From Stackebrandtia albiflava (GTDB lineage Bacteria > Actinomycetota > Actinomycetes > Mycobacteriales > Micromonosporaceae), in contig NZ_VLLL01000006.1 in assembly GCF_007994225.1 (NCBI RefSeq), positions 1,612,001 to 1,676,000 on the forward strand: 64,000 nucleotides of DNA, in the 5' to 3' direction. The notes beneath the pieces were generated by a model. The model saw nothing but the letters and a program-made list of their open reading frames with translations, was not told the DNA's origin and ran no database searches. The position numbers were made by a program, and so were the translations under genes. This document shows, one piece after another, positions 7,731 to 16,605 of the stretch. The first letter of the stretch is position 1, and each line of letters opens with the position of its first letter.

Positions 7731-8743
7731 ATGTCCCACCCCCGCGCCCGGCACGTCACCGATCTGGCCGCCCCGCCCGACGGCCGTCTGCTGTTCGCAC
7801 CCGGGCCCGCGACCGCCGCATACCGGTGGGACGGAGAAGTCCTCTGCCGGTTGGACGCCCGGCTGTCGACGGCCGGCGCGGTGCCGTGGGACGTGCCACC
7901 CGGTGAACGACTCCTCGCCGCCCTGCCCGACCTGTCCCGGGCGGTGTTCGGTTCCGGGGCGGGGCTGCGGATCACCGGCCCGGGCCGGACCGGCCGGGTC
8001 GTTTCGGTGAGACACGCCGACTCCGCGACCTTCGTCGCCCGGAACCGGCTGCTCGTGTCGGCCCCGATCATGTACCTCCCGGACGGGCGGGGGCGGGAGG
8101 AACGGGGGTGGCATCGCGTCCACCTCGTGGACACCGAAGCGGCCCGGGTCGTCGACCGGCAACTTCTCGGCGACTCCGTGGACGCCGGGGTCGACGCCCT
8201 GGCCCACCCGCACGACGGGACCGTCCTGCTCACCGCGTTCGAGGGACAGGACGGCGGAAAGGTGTTCGCGGTCAGGGTCGACGCCGACCGGATGACGGTC
8301 CGGCGGATCGCCGACGACCTCATACCGGTCGACTTCTCACCACGCGGCGACCGGTTGTTGTGCATCGGGTACCACGGAGGCCCCGTGGTGATGCTGCGGT
8401 GGCCGGACCTCACCGTCGTGCCACCCTGCACCGGCTCGACACCGGAGACGAGACGCCGGACGACGACTCGTGCTTCGCCCCGTACGGTTGCCTCGTGGCC
8501 GATCGGCGGGCGGTGCTCCTGGTGAACGGACCGGGAGTCGTGTCGTGGTTCCCGGACTCGGGCGAGACGGCTCGCGTGACGTTCCCGGAACCGTGGACCG
8601 ATGTATCGCACGAGACCCTGCACGGGCTCGGAGGCGGCCGGTTCGCCACCACGGCGTGGGCGCGAACCGGCACCGTTGCGGTGTGGCGACTGCCGGGACG
8701 TCCACCCGAACGGCCGTTGACCGTCCACAAGGCTTGGCAGTAG
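7731..8743 (+). pseudogene. Frameshifted beta-propeller (WD40/YVTN-like) gene
   Basis: Two open frames form one protein. The first runs from ATG 7731 (MSHPRARHVTDLAAPPDGRLL...) and keeps protein-like composition until about 8420 (WPDLTVVPP). The second continues from LHRLDTGDETPDDDSC to the TAG at 8741-8743. Adding one C to the CCC at 8424-8426 joins them as V-V-P-P-L-H-R-L-D, which fits a single-base loss in a C run. The whole would be about 337 residues with repeated 'V-D-x-x-x-x-x-V-V' and 'F-S-P-R-G-D-R-L-L' blades. Start is leaderless (TACGAT, 6 nt, ATG). It may be a real pseudogene or a sequencing error. Confidence 0.65.
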
Positions 8744-8782
8744 CGTCACGGCATCCGTCGCCTATCGAAGAAGGTCGATCAC

Positions 8783-9190
8783 ATGCCCACTCACGATCGC
8801 CGCCGCCTGCTTCAGACCGCCGCCGTCACGTCCGCCGCCGCACTGGCCGCCGCCGCCATGCCCGGTACCGCCGCCGCCGAAGAGGCCAAGAAGTACGAAC
8901 TCGACGGCGGTCCGGGCGACTGGACCGACGCCGAACGGCTCGACTACCGCAACATCCGCATCGCGGGGTTCACCCACGACGAGGCGATCTGCTGGCTCCT
9001 GGTCGCCCGTGCCACCCTCGCCATCTTCGACCTCCCCGAACAACATCCCTCCGACATCCCCGAAGTGGTCACCCTGGTCCACGGCATCCAGAACAAGCTG
9101 CTGGCCCGTCCCACCTACCGCGACTACATGGAGGCGTACCAGGGCGACACCGAGGCCGACGCGTTGGCGACGCCGCCGAAGACCGGCTGA
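8783..9190 (+). CDS. Tat-exported small protein of unknown function
   Basis: This 135-residue protein begins MPTHDRRRLLQTAAVTSAAALAAA, a twin-arginine signal (R-R-R-L-L-Q) with a hydrophobic stretch and likely cleavage after PGTAAA. The mature part (KKYELDGGPGDWTDAERLDYRNIRIAGFTHDEAICWLLVARA..., YMEAYQGDTEADALATPP) has a single Cys and no motif I recognise. GAAGAAGG lies about 9 nt before the ATG. Use of the Tat route suggests that it folds, perhaps with a cofactor, before export. A strong bidirectional terminator follows at 9201. Confidence 0.7.
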   Translation: MPTHDRRRLLQTAAVTSAAALAAAAMPGTAAAEEAKKYELDGGPGDWTDAERLDYRNIRIAGFTHDEAICWLLVARATLAIFDLPEQHPSDIPEVVTLVHGIQNKLLARPTYRDYMEAYQGDTEADALATPPKTG

Positions 9191-9200
9191 CCTCGCCGCA

Positions 9201-9231
9201 CGGCCCGGTGACCGGTCCGGTCACCGGGCCG
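9201..9231. terminator. Bidirectional terminator, 15-bp perfect stem
   Basis: CGGCCCGGTGACCGG, a single T, and its exact reverse complement form a 31-nt palindrome between two convergent genes (stop at 9190 on plus, stop at 9280 on minus). There is no U tract, as is common in high-GC actinobacteria. Confidence 0.6.
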
Positions 9232-9279
9232 CACCGTGACGGCGTGGCCGACTCCGGGACGTGCGGCGCGCGGCGGCCG

Positions 9280-9783
9280 TCAACCGTGCCGCGTCATGAC
9301 CTCCGCGTAGTAGCCGATCCCGGAGACGTGGTGCACCACCTCCCGGATCGTCCACGTCGTCTCGCCGGGCCGGTGGTCCAGCGTCTCCGGGGCCAGGTCG
9401 CGCAGTCGCGCCTCATAACACGCCGCCAACCTGGTCAGCCTGCTGGTCGCCTCGTCCAGGTCCGCCTCGGTGAACCTCGCCCAATCCGCGTCGGTGGTGA
9501 GTTTCCTGCCGTGCCACCGATCGGGGACGGTCGGTATCCCGGCCAACCGGCACTCGATCTCGGCGAGATGGTCGATCAGGTGATCGGCCACCCGGCGCAG
9601 GCACTTGTGCGGGGTCCACACGTTGCCGTCGGCGTGGCGGCCGATGCCGTCCCAGCCGAGCCACGACTCGGCGGTCTCCAAGACCGCGGTCACCGCCTCG
9701 GGGATCAACCGCGCCACCGGGGCCGTGGTGGTCTCCGGGCGTTCGGCGTAGGCGGCGTGATCGATCGTCAGGTATCTCGTCAT
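9280..9783 (-). CDS. DinB-like / maleylpyruvate isomerase-type metal-binding protein
   Basis: This 167-residue four-helix-bundle protein has the pattern of the DinB superfamily: a His in the second helix (VADHLIDHLAEIE) and a His pair in the last helix (WTIREVVHHVSGIGYYAEVM), which are the usual metal ligands. Many actinobacterial members are mycothiol-dependent S-transferases or isomerases; which one this is cannot be read from sequence. It stands alone, divergent from the ArsR gene, with the palindromic terminator at its 3' end. Confidence 0.65.
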   Translation of the reverse strand: MTRYLTIDHAAYAERPETTTAPVARLIPEAVTAVLETAESWLGWDGIGRHADGNVWTPHKCLRRVADHLIDHLAEIECRLAGIPTVPDRWHGRKLTTDADWARFTEADLDEATSRLTRLAACYEARLRDLAPETLDHRPGETTWTIREVVHHVSGIGYYAEVMTRHG

Positions 9784-9940
9784 GCGGCGACGCTAATCGG
9801 CGGACGGTTCGGCGCCCGCCGAAACGTGTCGGCGCCGGGCCGCGTGACCCGGTGAGAGAAGTAGGTCGGCCGCGTGTCGCACCGCACTGCCGTGCCTTAC
9901 TTCGGCGCCCGCCGCAGTGTCCCCGCGCTAGGTTCGACCG

Positions 9941-10648
9941 GTGGAGACCGTGAGCACCACCGGAGAGGTCGACGTGGCCGCCGTCGCGCGGCTCGTCGGG
10001 GAGCCCGCGCGTGCCGCCATGCTCGACGCGTTGTTGGCGGGTCGGGCGTTGGCGGCCGGAGAGCTGGCCAGGGCGGCGGGCGTGAGTCCCGCCACCGCGA
10101 GCCAGCACCTCGCCAGGCTGCGGGACGGCGGTCTCATCGAGACCGTTGCCGCCGGTCGGCACCGGTACCACCGGCTGGCGTCGCCCGAGGTGGCGGCCGC
10201 ATTGGAGGCGCTCGCGGCGGTCAGCCCGCCGAAACGGGTGACGACGCTGCGGCAGTCCCGCCGCAACGACGCGCTCGCGGTGGCCCGCACCTGTTACGAC
10301 CATCTCGCCGGAAGGATCGGGGTAGCCGTCCACCGGTCCCTGATCGAATCGGGGGCGCTGGAACTGATGCCGGACGGGTACGCACTCACCGACACGGGAA
10401 GACGCACGCTGTCGGGGTTCGGTGTCGACGTCGACGCGGCGGCGGCCCGACGCCGCGTGTTCGCGCGGCCGTGCCTCGACTTCACCGAACGGGTCCCCCA
10501 CCTTGCCGGGGCGCTCGGCGCGGCGCTGTGCACCCGCACGCTCGACCTGGGTTGGCTGGTCCGCCGGGCCTCCGGCGACCGGTCGCTACGCCTCACGGAA
10601 GCGGGGACGGCCGGATTCGCGGAGGTGTTCGGCGTCAGGCTCACCTGA
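9941..10648 (+). CDS. ArsR-family transcriptional regulator with extended C-terminus
   Basis: Residues 10-75 form a winged helix typical of ArsR/SmtB proteins (LVGEPARAAMLDALLAGRALAAGELARAAGVSPATASQHLARLRDGGLI). The C-terminal 150 residues (HLAGRIGVAVHRSLIESGAL..., RPCLDFTERVPHLAGALGAALC) match the longer, metal-independent group with a second domain seen in actinobacteria. No CxC metal site is present in the recognition helix. The GTG start at 9941 follows TAGGTT by 6 nt, so the transcript is probably leaderless. No obvious target gene is adjacent. Confidence 0.85.
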   Translation: METVSTTGEVDVAAVARLVGEPARAAMLDALLAGRALAAGELARAAGVSPATASQHLARLRDGGLIETVAAGRHRYHRLASPEVAAALEALAAVSPPKRVTTLRQSRRNDALAVARTCYDHLAGRIGVAVHRSLIESGALELMPDGYALTDTGRRTLSGFGVDVDAAAARRRVFARPCLDFTERVPHLAGALGAALCTRTLDLGWLVRRASGDRSLRLTEAGTAGFAEVFGVRLT

Positions 10649-10911
10649 CCGGTACCGGCGGATGCCGCAGGTCCGGCGTGGCCGATGACCAGGACCGTCC
10701 GCGGTCGTCCGTCCGGTTCCGCCGGGGCGAAGTCGGTGACCAGGCCGCGCCGCAACAGGACCACCCGGTCCGCATCGTCCATGCGCGACATCCGACCGCA
10801 CCGGTACCGGAGTGACCATCCGCCGGTCACCGGAGGCGGGCCGTCTCCGGGCGGCGCCACGCGGTGCGCGGCACCGATCGCTAGACGGGATGAGGGCCGT
10901 GCGCCTCACCG

Positions 10912-13161
10912 TCAGGCCGCCGTCCTCTCGGCGTCCAGCACCCGGGAGGTCGGGGTGTCCCGTCCCGTGTAGTCGGCGACGTGCCCCTCGAACAGCACCG
11001 CGCCGCCGTGCCTGCCCGGTCCGGGACCGAGGTCGATCAACCAGTCGGCCCGCCGGACGACGTCCAGATCGTGCTCGATGACCACGACCGTGTGACCCCG
11101 ATCGACGAGCGCGTCCAACACCCCCAGCAGCGTCCCCACGTCGTTCATGTGGAGACCGGTGGTCGGTTCGTCCAGTACGTACAGTGTGGAGTCGGCGGCC
11201 CGCCGGAGTTCTCTGGCGATCTTGACGCGCTGGGCCTCACCGCCCGACAGCGTGTTCAGCGACTGGCCGAGCCGCAGATACCCCAGGCCCACCTCCGCCA
11301 GGTGCCGGAGTCCCGCCACGATCTTCGCGTCGGACAGCCGGGTCATCGCCTGGGAGACCGTCAGGTCGTCCACGTCGGCGATCGACAGCCCGTCCACCGT
11401 GTGGGCGAGCACTTCCGGGGTGAACCGGCGGCCCCGGCAGGTCTCACAGACGACCTCCTGACCGTCCATGAACGCCAGGTCCGTGTAGACGACGCCGAGC
11501 CCGTCGCAGTCGGGGCAGGCGCCCTCGGAGTTCGCGCTGAACAGCGAGGCCGGTACGTCGTTGTGCCGCGCGAACAGTCTGCGGATCGCCGGTGCCAGCC
11601 CGGTGTAGGTGACCGGGGTGGACCTGCGGTTGGCGCTGACCGGGCGCTGGTCGATGACGGTGGCACCGTGGCGGGCGACGATCTCGTCGGCGAGACTCGA
11701 CTTCCCGGACCCCGCGACCCCGGTCAGCACGGTCATCACACCGGTCGGGAGCGTCACCGTGACGTCCCGCAGGTTGTTGCGGGTGGCGTTCTCGACCGTG
11801 AGCCGGCCGGTCGGGGTACGTGGCGCCGGTACTGCCGCCGTGGTCCCGTCGAGCGCGCGACCGGTCGGGGTGCCGGAGCGCCGCAACGTGTCGAAGTCAC
11901 CGTCGAACACGATCCTGCCGCCCGCGCCACCGGCACCCGGGCCGACCTCCACGATCCGGTCGGCGTGCGCCATGACGGCGGGATCGTGTTCGACGACGAG
12001 CACGTTGTTCCCCTCGTCGCGGAGCCGCGTCAACAGCGCCACCACCGCCTCCACGTCGGTGGGGTGGAGGCCGACGGTCGGTTCGTCGATGACGTAGGTC
12101 ATCTCGGTGAGGCTGGAACCGAGATGGGTGACCATCTTGATCCGCTGCGACTCGCCGCCCGACAGGGTCGGTGTCGCGCGCGACAGCGTCAGGTAGCCGA
12201 GGCCCACCGTGACCATCGCGTCGAGTCGCTCGGTCAACGCGCGTACGGCCGGTGCGACGGCGGGGGAGTCCAGGCCGGCCACGAACCGGACCAGTTCGGT
12301 GATCTCCATACGGGACAGTTCCCCGATGGTGTGCCCGTCGACGGTGGCGGTCCGGGCCGCCTCGTGCAACCGGTCGCCCGCGCACTCGGGGCAGACGGCG
12401 GCACGGGTGAACCGGCGGATCACCTCCTGTTTACGGTCCGACAGGTTGTCCGAGGTGCGCAGGTAGATGCGTTCGAACCGTTCCACGACGCCCTCGTACT
12501 CGCGGGGTGGCCGTCGCCCGAGCGAGGCCGCCGCCTCCCCGCCGTACAGCAGCGCGTTCCGCTGTTCCGCCGTCCACTGCGACAGCGGCGTGTCGGCGTC
12601 GAACACCCCGATGTCGGCGTACTGCGAGTACCAGTACCCGCCGTTGCCGAAACCCGGCAGCAGGATCGCGCCCCCGGCGAGTGACCTGTCCGGGTCCAGG
12701 AACCGGTCGACCGCGCTCACCACCACCTCGCCCAGGCCGGAGCAGGCCGGGCACATCCCGGCCGGGTCGTTGAACGAGAACCGGTTCGACTCGCCGACGT
12801 GGGGCCGGCTCGCCCGCGAGTACAGCAACCTCAGGTACGTCCAGGCGTCGGTGATCGTGCCGACCGTGGAACGGGCGTTGCCACCGATGCGGCGCTGATC
12901 GACGACGATGACGGGCGTCAACCCGCCGATGTGGTCGGCGTCGGGACGGTTCCACTTCGGCAGCCGGTTGCGCGCGAACGGTGGGAAGGTCTCGTTGAGC
13001 AGGTAACCGGCCTCGGCGGCGATCGTGTCGAACACCAGCGACGACTTGCCCGAGCCCGACACGCCCGCGAAGACCACCAACCGGTTGCGCGGGATGTCCA
13101 GGTCGACTCCGGCCAGGTTGTGTGTCCGTACGCCGCGTAGGCGGATGGTGCGCTGCGTCAT
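10912..13161 (-). CDS. UvrA-like ABC ATPase (class II UvrA / drug-resistance type)
   Basis: This 749-residue protein has two UvrA-type ATPase halves: Walker A GVSGSGKSSL and GVAGSGKSSL, signatures LSGGESQRIK and LSGGEAQRVK, and Walker B YVIDEPTVGLH and YVLDEPTTGLH. Zinc-finger cysteines are kept (C-P-A-C-S-G-L-G, C-P-D-C-D-G-L-G, C-E-T-C-R-G). It is about 200 residues shorter than UvrA and lacks the UvrB-binding insert, as in the UvrA2/DrrC group linked to export of or protection from DNA-binding drugs. Start at 13161 is preceded by TAGCGT and 7 nt, a leaderless arrangement. It faces the WYL regulator gene, a likely regulator. Confidence 0.88.
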   Translation of the reverse strand: MTQRTIRLRGVRTHNLAGVDLDIPRNRLVVFAGVSGSGKSSLVFDTIAAEAGYLLNETFPPFARNRLPKWNRPDADHIGGLTPVIVVDQRRIGGNARSTVGTITDAWTYLRLLYSRASRPHVGESNRFSFNDPAGMCPACSGLGEVVVSAVDRFLDPDRSLAGGAILLPGFGNGGYWYSQYADIGVFDADTPLSQWTAEQRNALLYGGEAAASLGRRPPREYEGVVERFERIYLRTSDNLSDRKQEVIRRFTRAAVCPECAGDRLHEAARTATVDGHTIGELSRMEITELVRFVAGLDSPAVAPAVRALTERLDAMVTVGLGYLTLSRATPTLSGGESQRIKMVTHLGSSLTEMTYVIDEPTVGLHPTDVEAVVALLTRLRDEGNNVLVVEHDPAVMAHADRIVEVGPGAGGAGGRIVFDGDFDTLRRSGTPTGRALDGTTAAVPAPRTPTGRLTVENATRNNLRDVTVTLPTGVMTVLTGVAGSGKSSLADEIVARHGATVIDQRPVSANRRSTPVTYTGLAPAIRRLFARHNDVPASLFSANSEGACPDCDGLGVVYTDLAFMDGQEVVCETCRGRRFTPEVLAHTVDGLSIADVDDLTVSQAMTRLSDAKIVAGLRHLAEVGLGYLRLGQSLNTLSGGEAQRVKIARELRRAADSTLYVLDEPTTGLHMNDVGTLLGVLDALVDRGHTVVVIEHDLDVVRRADWLIDLGPGPGRHGGAVLFEGHVADYTGRDTPTSRVLDAERTAA

Positions 13162-13223
13162 GATCACCACGCTAGGTGCGGATGCGGCCGGATCCTGGCC
13201 GCGTCTGCTGGGAACATCGGGGC

Positions 13224-14189
13224 ATGGCCGATGTCACCGAACGGATGCTCGCGCTGCTGTCCACGCTTCAGACCGGCCGCGCGTTCAGCGGTGCGGAACT
13301 GAGTCGCCGCCTCCACGTCAGCCCTCGCACCCTCCGCCGCGACGTCGACCGGTTGCGCGGCTACGGATACCCCGTGGAGACCCGGCCTGGCCCGGGCGGG
13401 CACTACCGGTTGGCGGCGGGCAGGACCATGCCGCCGTTGGTGCTCGACGACGACGAGGCGGTCGCGGTCCTGTTGGCGCTCGCGGCGTTCGGTGCGGTGG
13501 GGTCGGCGGTCGAGGGCGGCGTCGACGAGGCGGCCACCCGCGCCCTCGGGAAACTGGACCAGTTCCTGCCGCGCCGGTTGCGTCCCCGGATGGCGGCGGT
13601 CCGCGCGAGCCTGGAAGCCGGTCACACGCCCGCGCCGCCGGTGACCGCCGGACTGTTCGACCTGGTCGCCGGTGCCGTCGCCGACCACGACGTCGTCTCG
13701 TTCGGTTACGTCGACGCACACGGCGGACGATCGGTCCGGCGCGTGGAGCCGTACCGCCAGGTGCATCACCTGCTGCGCTGGTACCTACTGGGTTGGGACC
13801 TGGACCGCCGGGACTGGCGGGTGTTCCGCGCCGACCGCGTCGAGGATCCACTGCGGACCGGCGAACGGTTCACGCCCCGCGCGCTGCCCGCGTCCTCGGC
13901 GGCGGAGTTCGTCCGGCGGGCGGTCGGCCGGGACCGCCGGACGGTGACGTTGCGTGTGGCGGCACCGGTCACCGCCGTCGCCGACGCCCTCAGGTTCCAG
14001 GACGCGCGCATCCGGCCCGTGGACGACACGACCACCGAGGTCCGATTGGCTCCGGAGTCCTGGCAGTGGCTCGTGCTGAACCTGGCGTTCCTGGAGGCCG
14101 ACTTCACCCTCACCGACGACGACCGGTTCGCGGCCGACTGCCGGGCGTTCGCCGAACGGCTCCTCGCCGGGACGGCGGGGCCGAAGTGA
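13224..14189 (+). CDS. YafY/WYL-domain transcriptional regulator
   Basis: The 321-residue protein starts MADVTERMLALLSTLQTGRAFSG with an N-terminal HTH_11 winged helix (ELSRRLHVSPRTLRRDVDRLRGYGYPVE, then the wing GGHYRLAAG). A WYL domain begins near residue 150 (VSFGYVDAHGGRSVRRVEPYRQVHHLLRWYLLGWD) and a WCX-type C-terminus follows. WYL proteins respond to small ligands or nucleic acids. The start at 13224 is preferred over an in-frame ATG 16 codons earlier, which would add a basic stretch. It is divergent from the UvrA-like gene with about 60 bp between starts. Confidence 0.87.
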   Translation: MADVTERMLALLSTLQTGRAFSGAELSRRLHVSPRTLRRDVDRLRGYGYPVETRPGPGGHYRLAAGRTMPPLVLDDDEAVAVLLALAAFGAVGSAVEGGVDEAATRALGKLDQFLPRRLRPRMAAVRASLEAGHTPAPPVTAGLFDLVAGAVADHDVVSFGYVDAHGGRSVRRVEPYRQVHHLLRWYLLGWDLDRRDWRVFRADRVEDPLRTGERFTPRALPASSAAEFVRRAVGRDRRTVTLRVAAPVTAVADALRFQDARIRPVDDTTTEVRLAPESWQWLVLNLAFLEADFTLTDDDRFAADCRAFAERLLAGTAGPK

Positions 14190-14218
14190 CCGCGCCGAGC
14201 AGCGGGCCGGATCCGGGG

Positions 14219-14250
14219 TTGCATCCGGTGCCGGGGTACGGGTTTACAGT
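14219..14250 (+). promoter_or_regulatory. MerR-type promoter with 20-bp spacer and dyad
   Basis: TTGCAT (-35, 14219-14224) and TACAGT (-10, 14245-14250) are separated by 20 bp, the over-long spacing typical of promoters that MerR proteins untwist. Inside the spacer is the dyad CCGgtgCC-G-GGgtaCGG. The -10 lies 6 nt before the ATG at 14257, so the transcript is leaderless. Confidence 0.6.
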
Positions 14251-14256
14251 CGATTC

Positions 14257-14586
14257 ATGACCGACGTGACCGACTGGACACCCGAGGCCTGCACGCTGCC
14301 CACCGCGGCGCGACCCCTTCGCCACGCGGAGTTCGGTGCGCTGTTCGCGACCGCCCTCCGTGACGTGACCGCTGTTTCGCCGACCCGGCTACGGATGCGA
14401 TTCGACGCCACCGCCGGCACCGAGATCACCCGGCTGACCGAAGCCGAATCGGCCTGTTGCTCCTTCTTCGCCTTCACGATCGGGAAACCGACCAACGGGC
14501 TGATCACCGTGGACGTGGACGTTCCGCAGTCGCGGGCCGACGGGCTCGACGGCCTCGCCGCCCACGCCCGGGCGGCCCGGCGGTGA
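14257..14586 (+). CDS. Conserved small protein with ESACCSFF motif, linked to MerR
   Basis: This 109-residue soluble protein contains L-T-E-A-E-S-A-C-C-S-F-F-A-F near its centre, with adjacent cysteines that could bind a soft metal or form a redox pair. The rest (VSPTRLRMRFDATAGTEI, NGLITVDVDVPQSRAD) looks like one alpha/beta domain. I do not recognise a characterised family. It is the first gene of a MerR-controlled unit: its stop overlaps the GTG of the MerR gene, and a YnfA-family membrane protein follows. Together these suggest a response to a metal or electrophile. Confidence 0.6.
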   Translation: MTDVTDWTPEACTLPTAARPLRHAEFGALFATALRDVTAVSPTRLRMRFDATAGTEITRLTEAESACCSFFAFTIGKPTNGLITVDVDVPQSRADGLDGLAAHARAARR

Positions 14587-15002
14587 ACGAGGGTCTGCGG
14601 GTGGGTGAGGTCGTGACCGCCGCCGGTGTGGGCCGCGAGACGCTGCGGTACTACGAACGGCGCGGCCTGATCGCGCGCCCACCACGCAGCCTCGGCGGGC
14701 ACCGGCGCTATCCGGCCGAGACGGTCGAACGGCTGCGGATCATCAAGGGCGCACAACGGCTCGGCTTCACGCTGGACGAGATCGCCGCCCTGCTCGCCCG
14801 GCGAGGTGGAGCGGGCGGCCTGCACGCCACCGCCCGGGACAAGCTCGCACAGATCCACCGCCACATCGCGCAGTGGCAGCACAACGCCGAGGTGCTGCAC
14901 GCCGCGTTGGCGGCCGGCTGTGACGACCTCCACGACTGCGCCGCCACCCCGGAGTGCCCGCTGCCGTTCCCCACGGTTTCCGGTGGGGTGACGAACCGCT
15001 AG
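14583..15002 (+). CDS. MerR-family transcriptional regulator with C-terminal cysteine cluster
   Basis: The 139-residue regulator has a MerR winged helix ([60 protein letters not shown]), a dimerisation helix ([26 protein letters not shown]), and a C-terminal loop with three cysteines ([14 protein letters not shown]), as in metal-sensing members. GTG at 14583 overlaps the stop of the upstream gene (GTGA). It probably controls its own operon through the 20-bp-spacer promoter at 14219. Ligand not identifiable; a thiophilic metal is a reasonable guess. Confidence 0.85.
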   Translation: MNEGLRVGEVVTAAGVGRETLRYYERRGLIARPPRSLGGHRRYPAETVERLRIIKGAQRLGFTLDEIAALLARRGGAGGLHATARDKLAQIHRHIAQWQHNAEVLHAALAAGCDDLHDCAATPECPLPFPTVSGGVTNR

Positions 15003-15012
15003 ATTGCCCACG

Positions 15013-15345
15013 GTGAACCTCCTGCGTTCGATCGTCCTGTTCCTGCTGGCCGCCCTCGCCGAGATCAGCGGTGCCTGGCTCATCTGGCAGGGCTGGCGGG
15101 AGAACCGCGGTGTCGTCTGGATCGCCGGGGGAATACTGGCTCTGGGGGTGTACGGATTCGTCGCCACCTTCCAACCCGACCCGAACTTCGGGCGGATCCT
15201 CGCCGCGTACGGCGGCATCTTCGTGGCCGGATCACTGGCGTGGGGAGTCCTCGTGGACGGTTTCCGGCCGGACCGCTGGGACCTCGTCGGCGCCGGAATC
15301 TGCCTGATCGGCGTCGCCGTGATCATGTACGCGCCACGCACCTGA
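15013..15345 (+). CDS. YnfA / UPF0060 family four-TM membrane protein
   Basis: This 110-residue protein has four hydrophobic helices and the conserved YnfA pattern: [15 protein letters not shown], then [23 protein letters not shown] and a final helix ending IMYAPRT. YnfA proteins resemble small multidrug resistance exporters. GTG at 15013 gives the usual family length; a TTG at 15004 would add three residues. It follows the MerR stop by 10 nt and so is the third gene of the MerR unit, where export of the inducer is a plausible role (inference). Confidence 0.85.
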   Translation: MNLLRSIVLFLLAALAEISGAWLIWQGWRENRGVVWIAGGILALGVYGFVATFQPDPNFGRILAAYGGIFVAGSLAWGVLVDGFRPDRWDLVGAGICLIGVAVIMYAPRT

Positions 15346-15385
15346 CCAGGTCCCCGGCCGGGTGGTCCCGCCGTCGCGTCGCGGA

Positions 15386-16564
15386 TCAGCCGCCCGCCAT
15401 GCCGTCCCGCACCGCCGCAAGCAGCGACTCCGCCCTGCGGTCCACCACTCCCTCGCGTACGTGATTGGTCACGTAACCGAACGCCAGCCCGGTCGCCGGA
15501 TCGGCGAAACCGAGTGAGCCACCCAGTCCCGGGAAGCCGAAGGCGGCCGGGGTGTACCAGAACGTGTCCGGTGTCGGGAGCCCGAAACCGGTGGCGATCC
15601 GTACCGGGACCTTGAGGACCCGGTCCACTCCGGACACGCGTTCGGCGGTGGCGTCGGCGAGCGTGTCGGCGGACAGGATCCGGCGACCGCCGACCTCACC
15701 GATGAGGGCGGCGTAGAACCCGGCGAGGGCACGAGCGGTGCAGGCACCGTTCGTCGAGGGCATCTCGGCGGCCAGCTCCTCCGGCCGGTTGTGATCGAGC
15801 GGCGGGGTGACGACCTTCATCGTCCGCATCGTGAGGGAGTCCGGGTCGGCGTAGGCGGCCATCATGTCCCGCAGCGGCTCGGGATGGTCCGCGGGATCGA
15901 TCAGGGTCAGGGAGTCGAAGTCCGGGGCGGCCGCGACGATGCGGCTGACCCGCTCCCGCTGTGCCTCGGGTAGTCCGATCCACAGGTCCAGGTCGTGCGG
16001 GACGGCGATCTCCCGGCGCAGGAAGACTCCGGGTCCCACCCCGGACACCCGGCGGATCACCTCACCGACCAGCCAGCCGTAGGTCAGCCCGTGGTAACCG
16101 TGAGCGGTACCGGGTTCCCACTCGGGCCGCTGCGCGGCGAGCGCGGATACCACCGGTTCCCACCGCACGGCCTCGTCCGGCGTGACCGGACTGTCGATCG
16201 CCGACAGTCCCGCCTGGTGGGTCAACAACCACCGCACCGGGATGTGCTCCTTGCCGGCGGCGGCGAACTCGGGCCAGTAGCGGGCCACCGGGGCGTCCAG
16301 GTCGAGCGTGCCGCGCTGTGCGAGCAGGTGGGCACAGGCGGCGGTGAACGCCTTCGTCACCGAGTACACGACCTGGAGCGTGTCGTGCCGCCACGCGCGG
16401 CCGGTGTCGGGGTCGGCGCTGCCGCCCCACAGATCGACCACCTCGCGGCCGTCGACGTAGGCGGCGACCGCCCCGCCGATCTCACCGTGATCCCGCAGGT
16501 TGGCGGCGAACGCGTCGCGTACCGCCTCGTATCCCGGTGCGGTGGTCCCGCCGATTTCGGGCAT
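15386..16564 (-). CDS. Serine hydrolase of the beta-lactamase / class C (EstB-like) family
   Basis: This 392-residue enzyme has the class C fold. The nucleophile motif is S68-V-T-K71 (YSVTKAFTA), then HQAGL, YHGLTYGWLVGEVIRRVSG for the Tyr region, and G-G-S-L-G-F-A near the C-terminus in place of KTG. This combination is typical of esterases or D-amino-acid peptidases rather than true beta-lactamases. No signal peptide is seen, so it is probably cytoplasmic. The ATG at 16564 is chosen because it starts MPEIGGTTAPGYEAVRDAF, with AGAGAGG-like purines upstream; the reading frame extends further without support. Confidence 0.82.
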   Translation of the reverse strand: MPEIGGTTAPGYEAVRDAFAANLRDHGEIGGAVAAYVDGREVVDLWGGSADPDTGRAWRHDTLQVVYSVTKAFTAACAHLLAQRGTLDLDAPVARYWPEFAAAGKEHIPVRWLLTHQAGLSAIDSPVTPDEAVRWEPVVSALAAQRPEWEPGTAHGYHGLTYGWLVGEVIRRVSGVGPGVFLRREIAVPHDLDLWIGLPEAQRERVSRIVAAAPDFDSLTLIDPADHPEPLRDMMAAYADPDSLTMRTMKVVTPPLDHNRPEELAAEMPSTNGACTARALAGFYAALIGEVGGRRILSADTLADATAERVSGVDRVLKVPVRIATGFGLPTPDTFWYTPAAFGFPGLGGSLGFADPATGLAFGYVTNHVREGVVDRRAESLLAAVRDGMAGG

Positions 16565-16605
16565 GGTGTATCGCCTCTCTGAGCGTGGTGTCTGTGGAGG
16601 CGGGT

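Noticed and set aside
10680-10860. Minus-strand fragment MDDADRVVLLRRG...RTVLVIGHAG in the gap after the ArsR gene
   Set aside because: It reads like the end of an ABC ATPase or similar, but has no ribosome-binding site and then runs into the ArsR gene antisense. It may be a gene remnant; not enough to call.
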